Source: Porphyromonas sp. COT-239 OH1446 (GTDB lineage Bacteria > Bacteroidota > Bacteroidia > Bacteroidales > Porphyromonadaceae). From it: DNA of 50,563 nucleotides. The DNA is taken from positions 280,352-330,914 of the forward strand of contig NZ_JRAO01000010.1 in the NCBI RefSeq assembly GCF_000768875.1, read 5' to 3'. Below the pieces are notes generated by a model. That model was given only the letters and a program-made list of their open reading frames with translations, searched no databases and was not told the origin of the DNA. Position numbers and translations under genes: made by a program. Positions 8,119 to 16,308 of the stretch are shown piece by piece; position 1 is the first letter of the stretch, and every line of letters starts with the position of its first letter.

Positions 8119-10854
8119 CTAGGGCTGATCCTCTAGTGTCTGTGTCTCGTCGAAGAGGCCTCGCTCGAAGAGCTCCTCGCCGCCCTCAACCTCTTCGCCT
8201 TCGTCCGTCGCTGTGGCCTCGTCGAGGGGGGAGGGACGTAGGGGCTCTAGCTCCTTGAGGTAGGCGATCGGGTAGGGGGCGATGCGTTTGCCTCGGGCTC
8301 GGATGCCCTTGACCAGGGCGAAGCCCTCCACATCGATCTCGACGATGCGTTCCGCCTCGGGCTCGGCCTCTCGGCTGATCACTAGACGTGGATAGTAGGT
8401 GTCGGTGAGCAGCAGGAGGCGATTGCCTGGGTGCTCGCCGAGGATCTGCTCTCGCTTGCCCTCGGGCTCGATGGCGAAGCGTTTGATGTAGTGATAGCCC
8501 TGCTCAGCGTCGTAGTAGACGGCTGTCCAGAGCTTGCGAGGGTCATGCTTCTCGATGCGCAAGAGGTTGTCCTCGATATGATTGCTCTCGTCGAAGCTCG
8601 TCGTATAGCACTCGCCGCTCTGTAGGATGATGCACACCCGATCTCGGGCAAAGAACTCCCCTAGACGCTCGCCCTGACCTGCATAGTTGAGGCGCATCAC
8701 ATCTCGGTCGAACCATACCTCTCGCCCTCCGAGCGTCGAGAAGCCCTTGCTGATCATACGGATCGAGCTGATGTCGGCCTTGGTGATGAGGTTGCCCACC
8801 GTGCCCTTACCCTTGATGGCGATGTCGCTGAAGTCTCGCTCGAACTCGAAGAGACGCTGCTGGCGGTTGCGGATCTTGAGCTTGACAGCCACCCGCTCGG
8901 CCTCGCCATTGCTATTGGCCGAGAAGTAGAGCACACGAGAGCCCTTGGTGCCTCGGCTGAGGTCGTAGATGCGCTCTCGGACGATGCCTGTGAGGTTGAA
9001 CCGCTTGGCATAGGTTGCCCCATGCTGACCATCCCGATACATGACGTTGTAGATGGTGCGCTCGTCGCCTCGGTGGAAGCGGGCAATATGGATGACCTCC
9101 TCCTGCCCATAGAAGCGTTTCTCCTCGACCCTAGAGATGAAGTACCGCCCAGAGCGGAAGAAGATGATGATGTCGTCGAGGCTTGAGCAGTTGTCTACAA
9201 ACTCGGCATCCTTGAGCCCTGTGCCGAAGAAGCCCTCCTCTCGATTGATATAGAGCTTGGCATCGAGCTCGGCCACCTTGACCGCCTCGATCGTGCCGAA
9301 GCTCACGATGCGGCTACGCCTCGGATAGGCTGAGCCATAGCGGTCGATCAAGTGCTCGTACCAGCGGATGGTGTACTCGACGATGTGTTTGATGTCATGC
9401 TTCAGGCGGGCGATCTCCTGCTCGATCTCCAGCATCATGGCCTCGTGACGGGGGATGTTGAAGCGCAGGATGCGGCTCATGCGGATCTCCAGCAGTCGCT
9501 TCAGATCGTCCATGGTAATGGGGCGTAGGAGCTGCTCGAGGTAGGGCTGCATCCGCTGCTTGATGTGGCCGAGGGCCTCGGCCTCGCTCTTGGCCTCCTC
9601 AAACTCCCTATCCTTGTACATCCGCTCCTCGATGAAGATGCGCTCGAGCGAGGCGGCCAGGTAGGCCTCCTCCCGCTCGCCGAGCAAGAGTCTGAGCTCC
9701 ATGTCGAAGAGCCTCTTGGTGCGCTCGACGCTGTAGCGCAGCACCTCGCTCACGCTCGTAAAGAGGGGCTTGTCCTCGTAGATCACGCAGCAGTTGGGCG
9801 AGATGCTGACCTCGCAGTCGGTGAAGGCATAGAGGGCATCGATGGCCTTGTCCGAGGAGACCCCGCTGGCCAGCGTGATGCGGATGTCTGTCGTGGCGGC
9901 GGTCATGTCATCGACTCGCTTGATGCGGATCTTCCCCTTCTCGACAGCCTTGAGGATGGACTCGATGAGCGAGGTGGTGGTCTTGCCCGCAGGCAGCTCC
10001 GAGATGCTCAGTGTACGGGCATCGATCTTGTCGATCTTGGCCCGAGACTTGAGGCTTCCGCCTCGCTCTCCATCGTTGTAGCGGCTCACATCGATCAGCC
10101 CCCCAGTGGGGAAGTCGGGGTAGAGGACAAACTCCTCCCCACGCAGATAGGCACAGGCTGCCTCGGCCAGCTCGACGAAGTTGTGCGAGAGGATCTTGGA
10201 CGACAGCCCCACGGCGATCCCCTCAGCCCCCTGGGCCAGGAGGAGGGGGAACTTCACCGGCAGGGCAATCGGTTCGTCCGCTGTGCCGTCGTAGGTCTTC
10301 TTCCACTCCGTAATGCGCTCCGAGAAGACGGCCTCTCGGGCTAGAGGGGAGAGCTTCGCCTCGATGTATCGCCCTGCTGCGGCGGGGTCGCCCGTTAGGA
10401 TGTTGCCCCAGTTGCCCTGCGTGTCAATGAGATAACCCTTCTGCCCGAGCTGCACGAGGGCATCGTTGATCGAGGCATCACCATGGGGGTGATACTTCAT
10501 GGTCGTGCCAGCGATGTTCTGTACCTTGATCAGCTTGCCATTGTCCAGGAGGCGCATGTTGTGCAGGATGCGCCGCTGCACGGGCTTGAGGCCGTCGTCG
10601 ATATGGGGTACTGCACGCTCGAGGATGACGTACGAGGCATAGTCGAGGAACCAGGTGCGGTACATCTGGCTCAGGTGGCTGTATTCAGGTTTGTAGGCAG
10701 CGACCTCGGGGGGCAGAGCCTCGGAGGCCTCCTCACGGGGTGGCTCTACCGATGGGGTTTGCTCTTCGCTCTGCGTGGTCTCGGGGTTGGGGTTCAACTC
10801 GCCCTGAGGGGTTGCTTGGGGCTGCTGTTCGTCTACATCGTATTTGTCGGGCAT
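8119..10854 (-). CDS. parC: DNA topoisomerase IV subunit A
   Basis: 911-aa type IIA topoisomerase A subunit, which cuts and rejoins DNA to unlink daughter chromosomes. After a low-complexity acidic/Pro/Gln N-terminal extension (about residues 1-55) comes the core with PVQRRILHNM, the quinolone region YHPHGDASINDALVQ (121-135) and catalytic Tyr163 in AAGRYIEAKLS. The C-terminal pinwheel lacks the canonical GyrA box; the degenerate DIAIKGKGTVGN is there instead, which favours ParC over GyrA. The residue aligned with the usual quinolone-contact Ser is Ala127. The C-terminal tail is acidic. The partner parE is not in the window. A -7 box lies 26 bases upstream, and the gene heads the cluster down to queE. 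Confidence 0.93.
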   Translation of the reverse strand: MPDKYDVDEQQPQATPQGELNPNPETTQSEEQTPSVEPPREEASEALPPEVAAYKPEYSHLSQMYRTWFLDYASYVILERAVPHIDDGLKPVQRRILHNMRLLDNGKLIKVQNIAGTTMKYHPHGDASINDALVQLGQKGYLIDTQGNWGNILTGDPAAAGRYIEAKLSPLAREAVFSERITEWKKTYDGTADEPIALPVKFPLLLAQGAEGIAVGLSSKILSHNFVELAEAACAYLRGEEFVLYPDFPTGGLIDVSRYNDGERGGSLKSRAKIDKIDARTLSISELPAGKTTTSLIESILKAVEKGKIRIKRVDDMTAATTDIRITLASGVSSDKAIDALYAFTDCEVSISPNCCVIYEDKPLFTSVSEVLRYSVERTKRLFDMELRLLLGEREEAYLAASLERIFIEERMYKDREFEEAKSEAEALGHIKQRMQPYLEQLLRPITMDDLKRLLEIRMSRILRFNIPRHEAMMLEIEQEIARLKHDIKHIVEYTIRWYEHLIDRYGSAYPRRSRIVSFGTIEAVKVAELDAKLYINREEGFFGTGLKDAEFVDNCSSLDDIIIFFRSGRYFISRVEEKRFYGQEEVIHIARFHRGDERTIYNVMYRDGQHGATYAKRFNLTGIVRERIYDLSRGTKGSRVLYFSANSNGEAERVAVKLKIRNRQQRLFEFERDFSDIAIKGKGTVGNLITKADISSIRMISKGFSTLGGREVWFDRDVMRLNYAGQGERLGEFFARDRVCIILQSGECYTTSFDESNHIEDNLLRIEKHDPRKLWTAVYYDAEQGYHYIKRFAIEPEGKREQILGEHPGNRLLLLTDTYYPRLVISREAEPEAERIVEIDVEGFALVKGIRARGKRIAPYPIAYLKELEPLRPSPLDEATATDEGEEVEGGEELFERGLFDETQTLEDQP

Positions 10855-10879
10855 ACGTGGGGCAAAGTATTGTTTGCCG

Positions 10880-10887
10880 CAAAGATA
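10880..10887 (-). promoter_or_regulatory. -7 box upstream of parC
   Basis: TATCTTTG on the minus strand matches TAnnTTTG, 26 bases before the parC ATG. No -33 element is evident. Confidence 0.55.
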
Positions 10888-10948
10888 CCTTTTTTCGCTC
10901 GCTTCGCCCCCCTACGCCTCGATTCCCAGGGGAAGGTTCGTATGGGGC

Positions 10949-13720
10949 TTATTGCCCAGCCTGGCTCCCCCCTATGAGCTGCTCGATAATCCCTTGGAGT
11001 CCCCTTGCCTCAGGGTGCTTGGAGTATTTCATGAGGATTGTCCGTGCTGCCTCGAGCTCCTCGATCGGTCTCCTAAGCAGTGCTACACCCATGATGAGCG
11101 TCCTAGCATAAGCAAGTTCGTAGGCCGCAGGCTGCTCTTGGGCTAGTTTCTGTCGAATGTCTCGTGTCTCCCTATAGGCCTGCTCAGCCTCCTCGGACCT
11201 CTCGAGCTTGTTGTAGAGGAGCGCAAGGTTGTACTGCGTCATGGCGAGTTTGGGTTTGTATGTTTGTGGGTTCTTTAGCTCCAATTCTCTATATCTCTCT
11301 AGTGTATCCTCAAGGAGCTCCTTGGCCTCGTCGAGTTCCCCGATACTACCCAGCAAGATGCCCAAGTTATTCAAGGTCATGGCATGATCGGGCTTGTAGG
11401 CCTGTGGGTTCTTTTGCTCCAATTCTCTATATATCTCTACTGCCTCTTTATAGTGTTTCTTGGCCTTGTCGAGCTCCCCGATGTCTCTCAGCAAGAGCCC
11501 CAAATTATGCCATATCGCAGCCATATTTGCCTTGTATGTCTGTGGGTTCTTTTGCGCTAATTTGCGATAGATCTCGAGTGCTTCTTCGTAGCAGCCCTTA
11601 GCCTTGTCGAGCTCCCCGATGTCGCTCAGCAAGAGCCCCAAGTTATTCAAACTCATGGCTACATTGGGCTTGTATGCTTGTGGGTTCTTTTCTGCTAATT
11701 TGCGACGGATTTGTAGAGCTTCTTCGACGTGCTTCCTAGCTTCGTCTTGCTTTCCGATATTTCTTAGTAAACCTCCTAAGTGGTCTAAGCTTGCAGCAAG
11801 GTCGGGCATGTAGGCCTGTGGGTTCTTTTGCGCTAATTTGCGATAGATCTCGAGTGCTTCTTCGTAGTAGCCCTTGGCCTTGTCGAACTCCCCGATACTA
11901 CCCAGCAAGACCCCCAAGTTATTCAAGGTTTGAGCTACATCGGGCTTGTAGGCCTGAGGGATCTTCTTTGCCAATTCTCGAAAGATCCCTAGTGCCTCCT
12001 CGTAGTAGCCCTTGGCCTTGTCGAACTCCCCGATATCATCCAGTAAGTTCCCCAAGTTATTCAGGATTTTAGCCACATCGGGCTTGTAGGCCTGTGGGTT
12101 CTTTTGCTCCAATTCTCTATACCTCTTTAGTGCCTCCTCGTAGTGCTTTTGGGCCTCCCCGAGCTTCCCGATGTCGCTCATCAAGATCCCCAAGTTATTC
12201 AAGATTGCAGCTACATCGGGCTTGTAGGCTTGAGGGTTCTTTCGCTCTAATTCTCTATACCTCTTTAGTGCCTCCTCGTAGTGCTTTTGGGCCTCCCCGA
12301 GCTTCCCGATGTCGCTCATCAAGATCCCTAAGTTATTCAAGATTGCAGCCACATAGGGCTCGTAGATCTGTGGGTCCTTTTGTACTAATTTGAGAGACAT
12401 CTTGAGTGCTTCCTGGTAGTGGCTCTGGGCCTTCTCGAGCTCTCCGATGTTGCCCAGCAAGTTCCCCAGGTTATTCATGCTCGTAGCCACATTGGGTTGG
12501 TGAGTCTGAGGGCTCTTTTCTGCCAATTCGCGAGATATCTTTAGTGCCTCCTCATAGTGCTCCTTGGCCTCGTTGAATTCCTTGAGCCCATGCAGTAAGT
12601 GGGCATAGTTGGAGTGATGCTCGGCGGTTGGCTCTAGCTCTAGTAGACGCTCGTAGAAGTAGCAGGCTTCGTCGAAGGTGAACATCACTTGGGCCGCCTT
12701 GATGAGCTCCGTGAGGAGTCTCGCCTTATCCTGAAGACGCCTCACATCGTCTTGCTTTTCACGGTTGCTGTATGCATCGAGCACCCCTCTTAGGCTTTGG
12801 TTGCTCTCCCTGCCGACTACATCCCTGATGCCCTCCAGTGCTTCGGCTAGGGAGTTGTTGTCGCTCTGACGTAGTCTTTGGATCTCCGCCTGTAGCTCCT
12901 CGGTGTGCTCGAGGACGTAGCTCGCAATCTCTTTGATGAGGTCTCGGGCACTCTCTGAGTGGATGCGCCCTGCCTCGAGCATCTGATCGATGGCCCTCAT
13001 TGTAGCCTCTCGCCCCTCTCTAACGGGGAGCTCCCCAAGGATAGCTTGGATATACTGATCCGTCATCCCTATAGCACTAACCTGCTTCAGGAGTTCTTCT
13101 ATTCGGAAATTGGAGGCCGTTGGCTGCTCGGCCACTCGTGCGTCGAAGGCCTTGATCAATCTCTGCTCCTCTTCACTCTTTGCCCAGGACGAGTTCCGTG
13201 ATCTGTAGTATTCCCTGAGACGCTCGGAGTAGTGGGCATGTCTATCCCTCGGGATATCGACATCCGATAGGGCCGCTCGGATCGCCTCATCTACTTGCGC
13301 CCCAAGCTCTCGGTCTCCTCGATGACGTACCTCTTCAATCTGATTAGTTATGAGGTTAGAGACAATGTTCTCCGAAATGGCACCTATTATGGCGAGCACT
13401 GCAAAGCCTTTGAGCAACCTCTTTATCCGGGGCTTCCCGCTCTCCAGGATGGATTTGCTCCAGGCTACGGCACGGCTGCTTGCAGATCGCAGGAGACTAG
13501 GCCATTGTCTAGCCCGACTCCATAGGGTTTTCTTTGTCTCTTTCTCTTGCATGGCGGGGGAGGGGATGGGGTCTGTTTTTGGGGGTAAGAACCACTGCTG
13601 CAAAGGTAACGATTCCCCCTGGATGGGCATCGCTTCCTCTCTACAAAAATGGCACGGCCTCACCTCCCTCTCGGATAGAGGGGAGGCGGGGCTGCTGGTG
13701 AAGCACTGGGGGCACTCCAT
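10949..13720 (-). CDS. Membrane-anchored zinc-ribbon/TPR repeat protein
   Basis: 923 aa. In order: an N-terminal zinc ribbon (Cys3, Cys6, Cys23, Cys26; CxxC-x16-CxxC); a Pro-rich linker; a basic segment; one transmembrane helix at about 103-122 (LLKGFAVLAIIGAISENIVS); a charged helical region to about 365; then about eleven 46-residue TPR-like repeats (369-872) with consensus LNNLGxLLxDIGELDKAK and a KNPQAYKPDVA turn. Repeats 3 and 4 (DNA 12071-12346) are nearly identical. Such arrays usually bind proteins; the partner is unknown. Start: ATG 13720 is chosen because it includes the zinc ribbon. The frame is open to 13834, and an ATG at 13552 is possible because a TACCTTTG box lies in frame at 13601-13608. 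A 23-bp repeat array lies upstream. Confidence 0.82.
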   Translation of the reverse strand: MECPQCFTSSPASPLSEREVRPCHFCREEAMPIQGESLPLQQWFLPPKTDPIPSPAMQEKETKKTLWSRARQWPSLLRSASSRAVAWSKSILESGKPRIKRLLKGFAVLAIIGAISENIVSNLITNQIEEVRHRGDRELGAQVDEAIRAALSDVDIPRDRHAHYSERLREYYRSRNSSWAKSEEEQRLIKAFDARVAEQPTASNFRIEELLKQVSAIGMTDQYIQAILGELPVREGREATMRAIDQMLEAGRIHSESARDLIKEIASYVLEHTEELQAEIQRLRQSDNNSLAEALEGIRDVVGRESNQSLRGVLDAYSNREKQDDVRRLQDKARLLTELIKAAQVMFTFDEACYFYERLLELEPTAEHHSNYAHLLHGLKEFNEAKEHYEEALKISRELAEKSPQTHQPNVATSMNNLGNLLGNIGELEKAQSHYQEALKMSLKLVQKDPQIYEPYVAAILNNLGILMSDIGKLGEAQKHYEEALKRYRELERKNPQAYKPDVAAILNNLGILMSDIGKLGEAQKHYEEALKRYRELEQKNPQAYKPDVAKILNNLGNLLDDIGEFDKAKGYYEEALGIFRELAKKIPQAYKPDVAQTLNNLGVLLGSIGEFDKAKGYYEEALEIYRKLAQKNPQAYMPDLAASLDHLGGLLRNIGKQDEARKHVEEALQIRRKLAEKNPQAYKPNVAMSLNNLGLLLSDIGELDKAKGCYEEALEIYRKLAQKNPQTYKANMAAIWHNLGLLLRDIGELDKAKKHYKEAVEIYRELEQKNPQAYKPDHAMTLNNLGILLGSIGELDEAKELLEDTLERYRELELKNPQTYKPKLAMTQYNLALLYNKLERSEEAEQAYRETRDIRQKLAQEQPAAYELAYARTLIMGVALLRRPIEELEAARTILMKYSKHPEARGLQGIIEQLIGGSQAGQ
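11082..12592 (-). repeat. 138-bp coding tandem repeats of the TPR gene
   Basis: About eleven consecutive units of 138 bp (46 codons) encode the TPR-like repeats. Two neighbouring units (12071-12208 and 12209-12346) differ at only about eight positions and share a stretch of more than 80 identical bases. This indicates a recent in-frame duplication and a likely site of copy-number change. Confidence 0.85.
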
Positions 13721-13802
13721 GGCATGCCCGCCGAGGGCTCGGGGGCGATCCCTCCGCCTCCTCACCTGAGCACTCGGGAGGCTCTCGACCGAGGGCCCAT
13801 AT

Positions 13803-13909
13803 AGGACGCCGTAGAGACTCAGATAGGACTTCACTCGAGACTCAGATAGGAGCTCGATCGAGATCCAAGTAGGAGCTCCACTGCGATCCTACCTGGATCT
13901 CGGTATGAA
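13803..13909 (-). repeat. 23-bp intergenic repeat array, locus 1
   Basis: Reverse-oriented units start at 13803 (22 bp), 13825, 13848 and 13871, each beginning AGGA on the plus strand. A forward unit (TCCTACCTGGATCTCGG) follows at 13887. The last reverse and the forward unit form an inverted repeat: 13860-13874 pairs with 13887-13901 in 14 of 15 positions, with a 12-base loop. The array fills the gap between the TPR gene and dtd. Confidence 0.8.
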
Positions 13910-13977
13910 ACCCAGTTGTATTTGTATCTCTCTTGTAATAAGGTTGTTGTGTGGCTCTTGGGCTTTGGTCTGCGCAG

Positions 13978-14436
13978 CTAAAAATACGCCCTCATCTGAG
14001 AGTCCAGGATGATGGTTACTGGCCCGTCGTTGGTCAGCGTGATCTGCATATCTGCCCCGAAGACCCCATAGCTGATCGGACGGCCGAGCCGCTCCTCTAG
14101 AGCCTTGCCGAGGGCTTCGTATAGGGGGATGGCCCTCTCGGGTCGTGAGGCTCGGATATAGGAGGGGCGGTTGCCCTTCTTCGTCGAGGCCATGAGGGTG
14201 AATTGGCTCACCAGCAGCACCTCGCCGCCAGTGTCGATGAGGCTGCGGTTCATGACCCCAGCTTCATCGTCGAAGAGGCGCATCTGTGCGACCTTGCTCG
14301 CCAGGTAGCTGACATCTTCACTGCTGTCTCGGTCTTCGATGCCGACCAGGAGCAGCAGCCCTGGGCCGATCTCGGCATGCCTCTTCTTTTCGATCTCGAG
14401 GCTTGCCCCGAGGACTCGCTGGATCACGATGCGCAT
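13978..14436 (-). CDS. dtd: D-aminoacyl-tRNA deacylase
   Basis: 152-aa homodimeric enzyme that removes D-amino acids (and Gly from tRNA-Ala) mis-attached to tRNA. The family motifs are present: SQFTLMA (the SQxxL motif, at about residues 77-83) and the C-terminal NDGPVTIILDS (the NxGPxT motif). It starts at MRIVIQRVLGASLEI, as in most homologues. It follows uvrC by 21 bp and is the last gene of the mnmG-uvrC-dtd run. Confidence 0.96.
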   Translation of the reverse strand: MRIVIQRVLGASLEIEKKRHAEIGPGLLLLVGIEDRDSSEDVSYLASKVAQMRLFDDEAGVMNRSLIDTGGEVLLVSQFTLMASTKKGNRPSYIRASRPERAIPLYEALGKALEERLGRPISYGVFGADMQITLTNDGPVTIILDSQMRAYF

Positions 14437-14457
14437 AGCTTGGGTAGTTTGATGGGT

Positions 14458-16284
14458 TTATTCGTCTTCCCCCTCGCTCTGAGGGTGGTGTAGAGCGGTG
14501 TAGATGAGAGCCGCCTTGCTCGTGCCTACGACGCTGGCGATCTCCTGGCTCGTGGCCTCTAGGAGGCGATGCACCGAGCCGAAGCTCGAGAGGAGTCGCT
14601 CCTTCGTCTTCGGGCCAATGCCCTTGATGTAGTCGAGGCGAGAGGAGAGCTGGGCCTTGCTCCTGAGATCTCGGTGAAAGCTGATGGCGAAGCGATGTAC
14701 CTCGCTCTGGATCAGCTCCAGCAGCCGAAAGCTCGGGCTCTGGTGCTTGATCGGGATCACCTCGGGCGGTGTGCCGTAGAGGAGCTCCGTGCTGCGGTGG
14801 CGATCATCCTTGACCATCCCCGCCACAGGGATCTCGAGGCCGAGCTCCTCGAGCACGCTCTTGAGGGCATTCATCTGCCCCTTGCCCCCGTCGGCGATGA
14901 TGAGGTCGGGTAGGGGAGCTCCCTCGCTCTGTAGCCTGCTGTAGCGTCTCATGGCGACCTCTCGCATCGAGGCATAGTCGTCCGCCCCCTCGACGCTGCG
15001 GATGCGGTACTTGCGGTAGTCCTTCTTGCTGGGCTTGGCCTGCTTGAAGACGATGCAGGCCGCTACGGCCGAGCTGCCCTGTATGTTCGAGTTGTCGAAG
15101 CACTCTATGTGCATCGGCAGCCGCTCCAGCCCGAGGGCTTGGCGCAGCTCCCCCAGGGTCTGCATCATCCGCTGCTCGGGGTTGAGGCGTTCGGCCTGCT
15201 TGTACTTGTCCACCTTGTACTGTCGGACGTTGCGCTCCGAGAGCTCGAGCAGCTTGCGCTTATCCCCTCGCTGGGGCACGGTGATCGTCGTAACCTCTGG
15301 CAGAGGCCAGTCTATCGCCTGCGAGAGGATGACCTCACGGGCTCGGCTGCCGAAGCGTCGCCTGAGCTCGATGATCGCCGTGGCGAAGAGCTCCGTATCG
15401 CTCTCGTCGAGCTGCACCCGATACTCCAGCGTGTCGGCCTTGGTGATCATCCCCTGCGAGATGTGTAGGTAGTTCACATAGAAGCTGTTCCCATCACGCT
15501 CATAGCTGAAGACATCCACCTGGTGGATGTGCTGCGGGGCTACCGTATGCCGCACCTCATACTGCTCGAGCTGCTCGAGCCGCTCCTTGTAGATCTGCGC
15601 CTCCTCGAAGCGTAGCTCCTCGGCCAGGCGCATCATCTCCTCTCGGTAGAGCTCTATGACGTCCCTGAGGTTGCCCTTCAGGAGGCTGATGATCTCACGG
15701 ATATTGGCCTCGTAGTCCGAATGCTCTTGCCCCCCGATGCAGGGGGCTTTGCACTTCTTGATGTGGTACTGTAGGCACTCTCGGTACTTCCCCTCTCGGA
15801 TCTTGTGCTCGCTCAGGTCTAGGGCGCAGGTGCGCAGGGGGTAGATGTCCTGGATCATCGCCAGCGTCGCATGGGCCATCTGTACGCTGGGGTAGGGCCC
15901 GAAGCGAAGAGACCCATCCCTCGGAGCTCGCCGCAGCACCTGTACCCTGGGGAAGGGCTCGTTGCGTACGATGATCTCGGGATAGGTCTTGTCGTCCTTG
16001 AGCAGGACGTTGTATCGGGGCTGGTGCTCCTTGATCAGATTGTTCTCCAGGATCAGAGCGTCGAACTCCGTCTCTACGACGATGTACTCGATGGCTCTTA
16101 TTTGGCGAACCAGCAGGCGGGTCTTGCTGCTGGTCGTGTCGCTGTGGAAGTAGCTGCTGACCCTACGCCGCAGGTTCTTCGCCTTGCCCACATAGATCAC
16201 CTGCCCCTCGTCGCCTAGGTATTTATAGCAACCAGGGGCTTCGGGTAGGGTGGGGAGGATCTGCTTGATCTCTTCGCGGGTCAT
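14458..16284 (-). CDS. uvrC: Excinuclease ABC subunit C
   Basis: 608-aa nucleotide-excision repair nuclease making both incisions around a UvrB-bound lesion. Order: GIY-YIG nuclease domain (GCYKYLGDEGQVIYVGKAKNLRRRV, about residues 18-42); a cysteine-bearing region; a UVR UvrB-binding motif (MMRLAEELRFEEAQIYKERLEQL, about 215-240); the RNase H-like nuclease (IECFDNSNIQGSSAVA and LIIADGGKGQMN); and C-terminal helix-hairpin-helix motifs (IKGIGPKTKERLLSSFGSV). Length is normal. It begins 24 bp after mnmG; a parS site fills that gap. Confidence 0.97.
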   Translation of the reverse strand: MTREEIKQILPTLPEAPGCYKYLGDEGQVIYVGKAKNLRRRVSSYFHSDTTSSKTRLLVRQIRAIEYIVVETEFDALILENNLIKEHQPRYNVLLKDDKTYPEIIVRNEPFPRVQVLRRAPRDGSLRFGPYPSVQMAHATLAMIQDIYPLRTCALDLSEHKIREGKYRECLQYHIKKCKAPCIGGQEHSDYEANIREIISLLKGNLRDVIELYREEMMRLAEELRFEEAQIYKERLEQLEQYEVRHTVAPQHIHQVDVFSYERDGNSFYVNYLHISQGMITKADTLEYRVQLDESDTELFATAIIELRRRFGSRAREVILSQAIDWPLPEVTTITVPQRGDKRKLLELSERNVRQYKVDKYKQAERLNPEQRMMQTLGELRQALGLERLPMHIECFDNSNIQGSSAVAACIVFKQAKPSKKDYRKYRIRSVEGADDYASMREVAMRRYSRLQSEGAPLPDLIIADGGKGQMNALKSVLEELGLEIPVAGMVKDDRHRSTELLYGTPPEVIPIKHQSPSFRLLELIQSEVHRFAISFHRDLRSKAQLSSRLDYIKGIGPKTKERLLSSFGSVHRLLEATSQEIASVVGTSKAALIYTALHHPQSEGEDE

Positions 16285-16292
16285 GGAGCGGA

Positions 16293-16308
16293 TGTTTCAC
16301 GTGAAACA
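16293..16308. promoter_or_regulatory. parS centromere site (ParB binding)
   Basis: TGTTTCACGTGAAACA is a perfect 16-bp palindrome identical to the consensus chromosomal parS sequence; flanking A/T extend the symmetry to 18 bp. It occupies the 24-bp gap between the mnmG stop and the uvrC start. ParB loaded here would help segregate the chromosome. parS sites usually cluster near the replication origin, so this region is probably origin-proximal (inference). Confidence 0.92.

Noticed and set aside
9565-10344. Plus-strand open frame of 259 codons inside parC
   Set aside because: Antisense of a strongly conserved gene in a GC-rich genome, where long spurious frames are expected.
8119-10854. GyrA instead of ParC
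   Set aside because: The canonical QRRGGKG-type GyrA box is absent and the C-terminal region has the degenerate form usual in Bacteroidota ParC.
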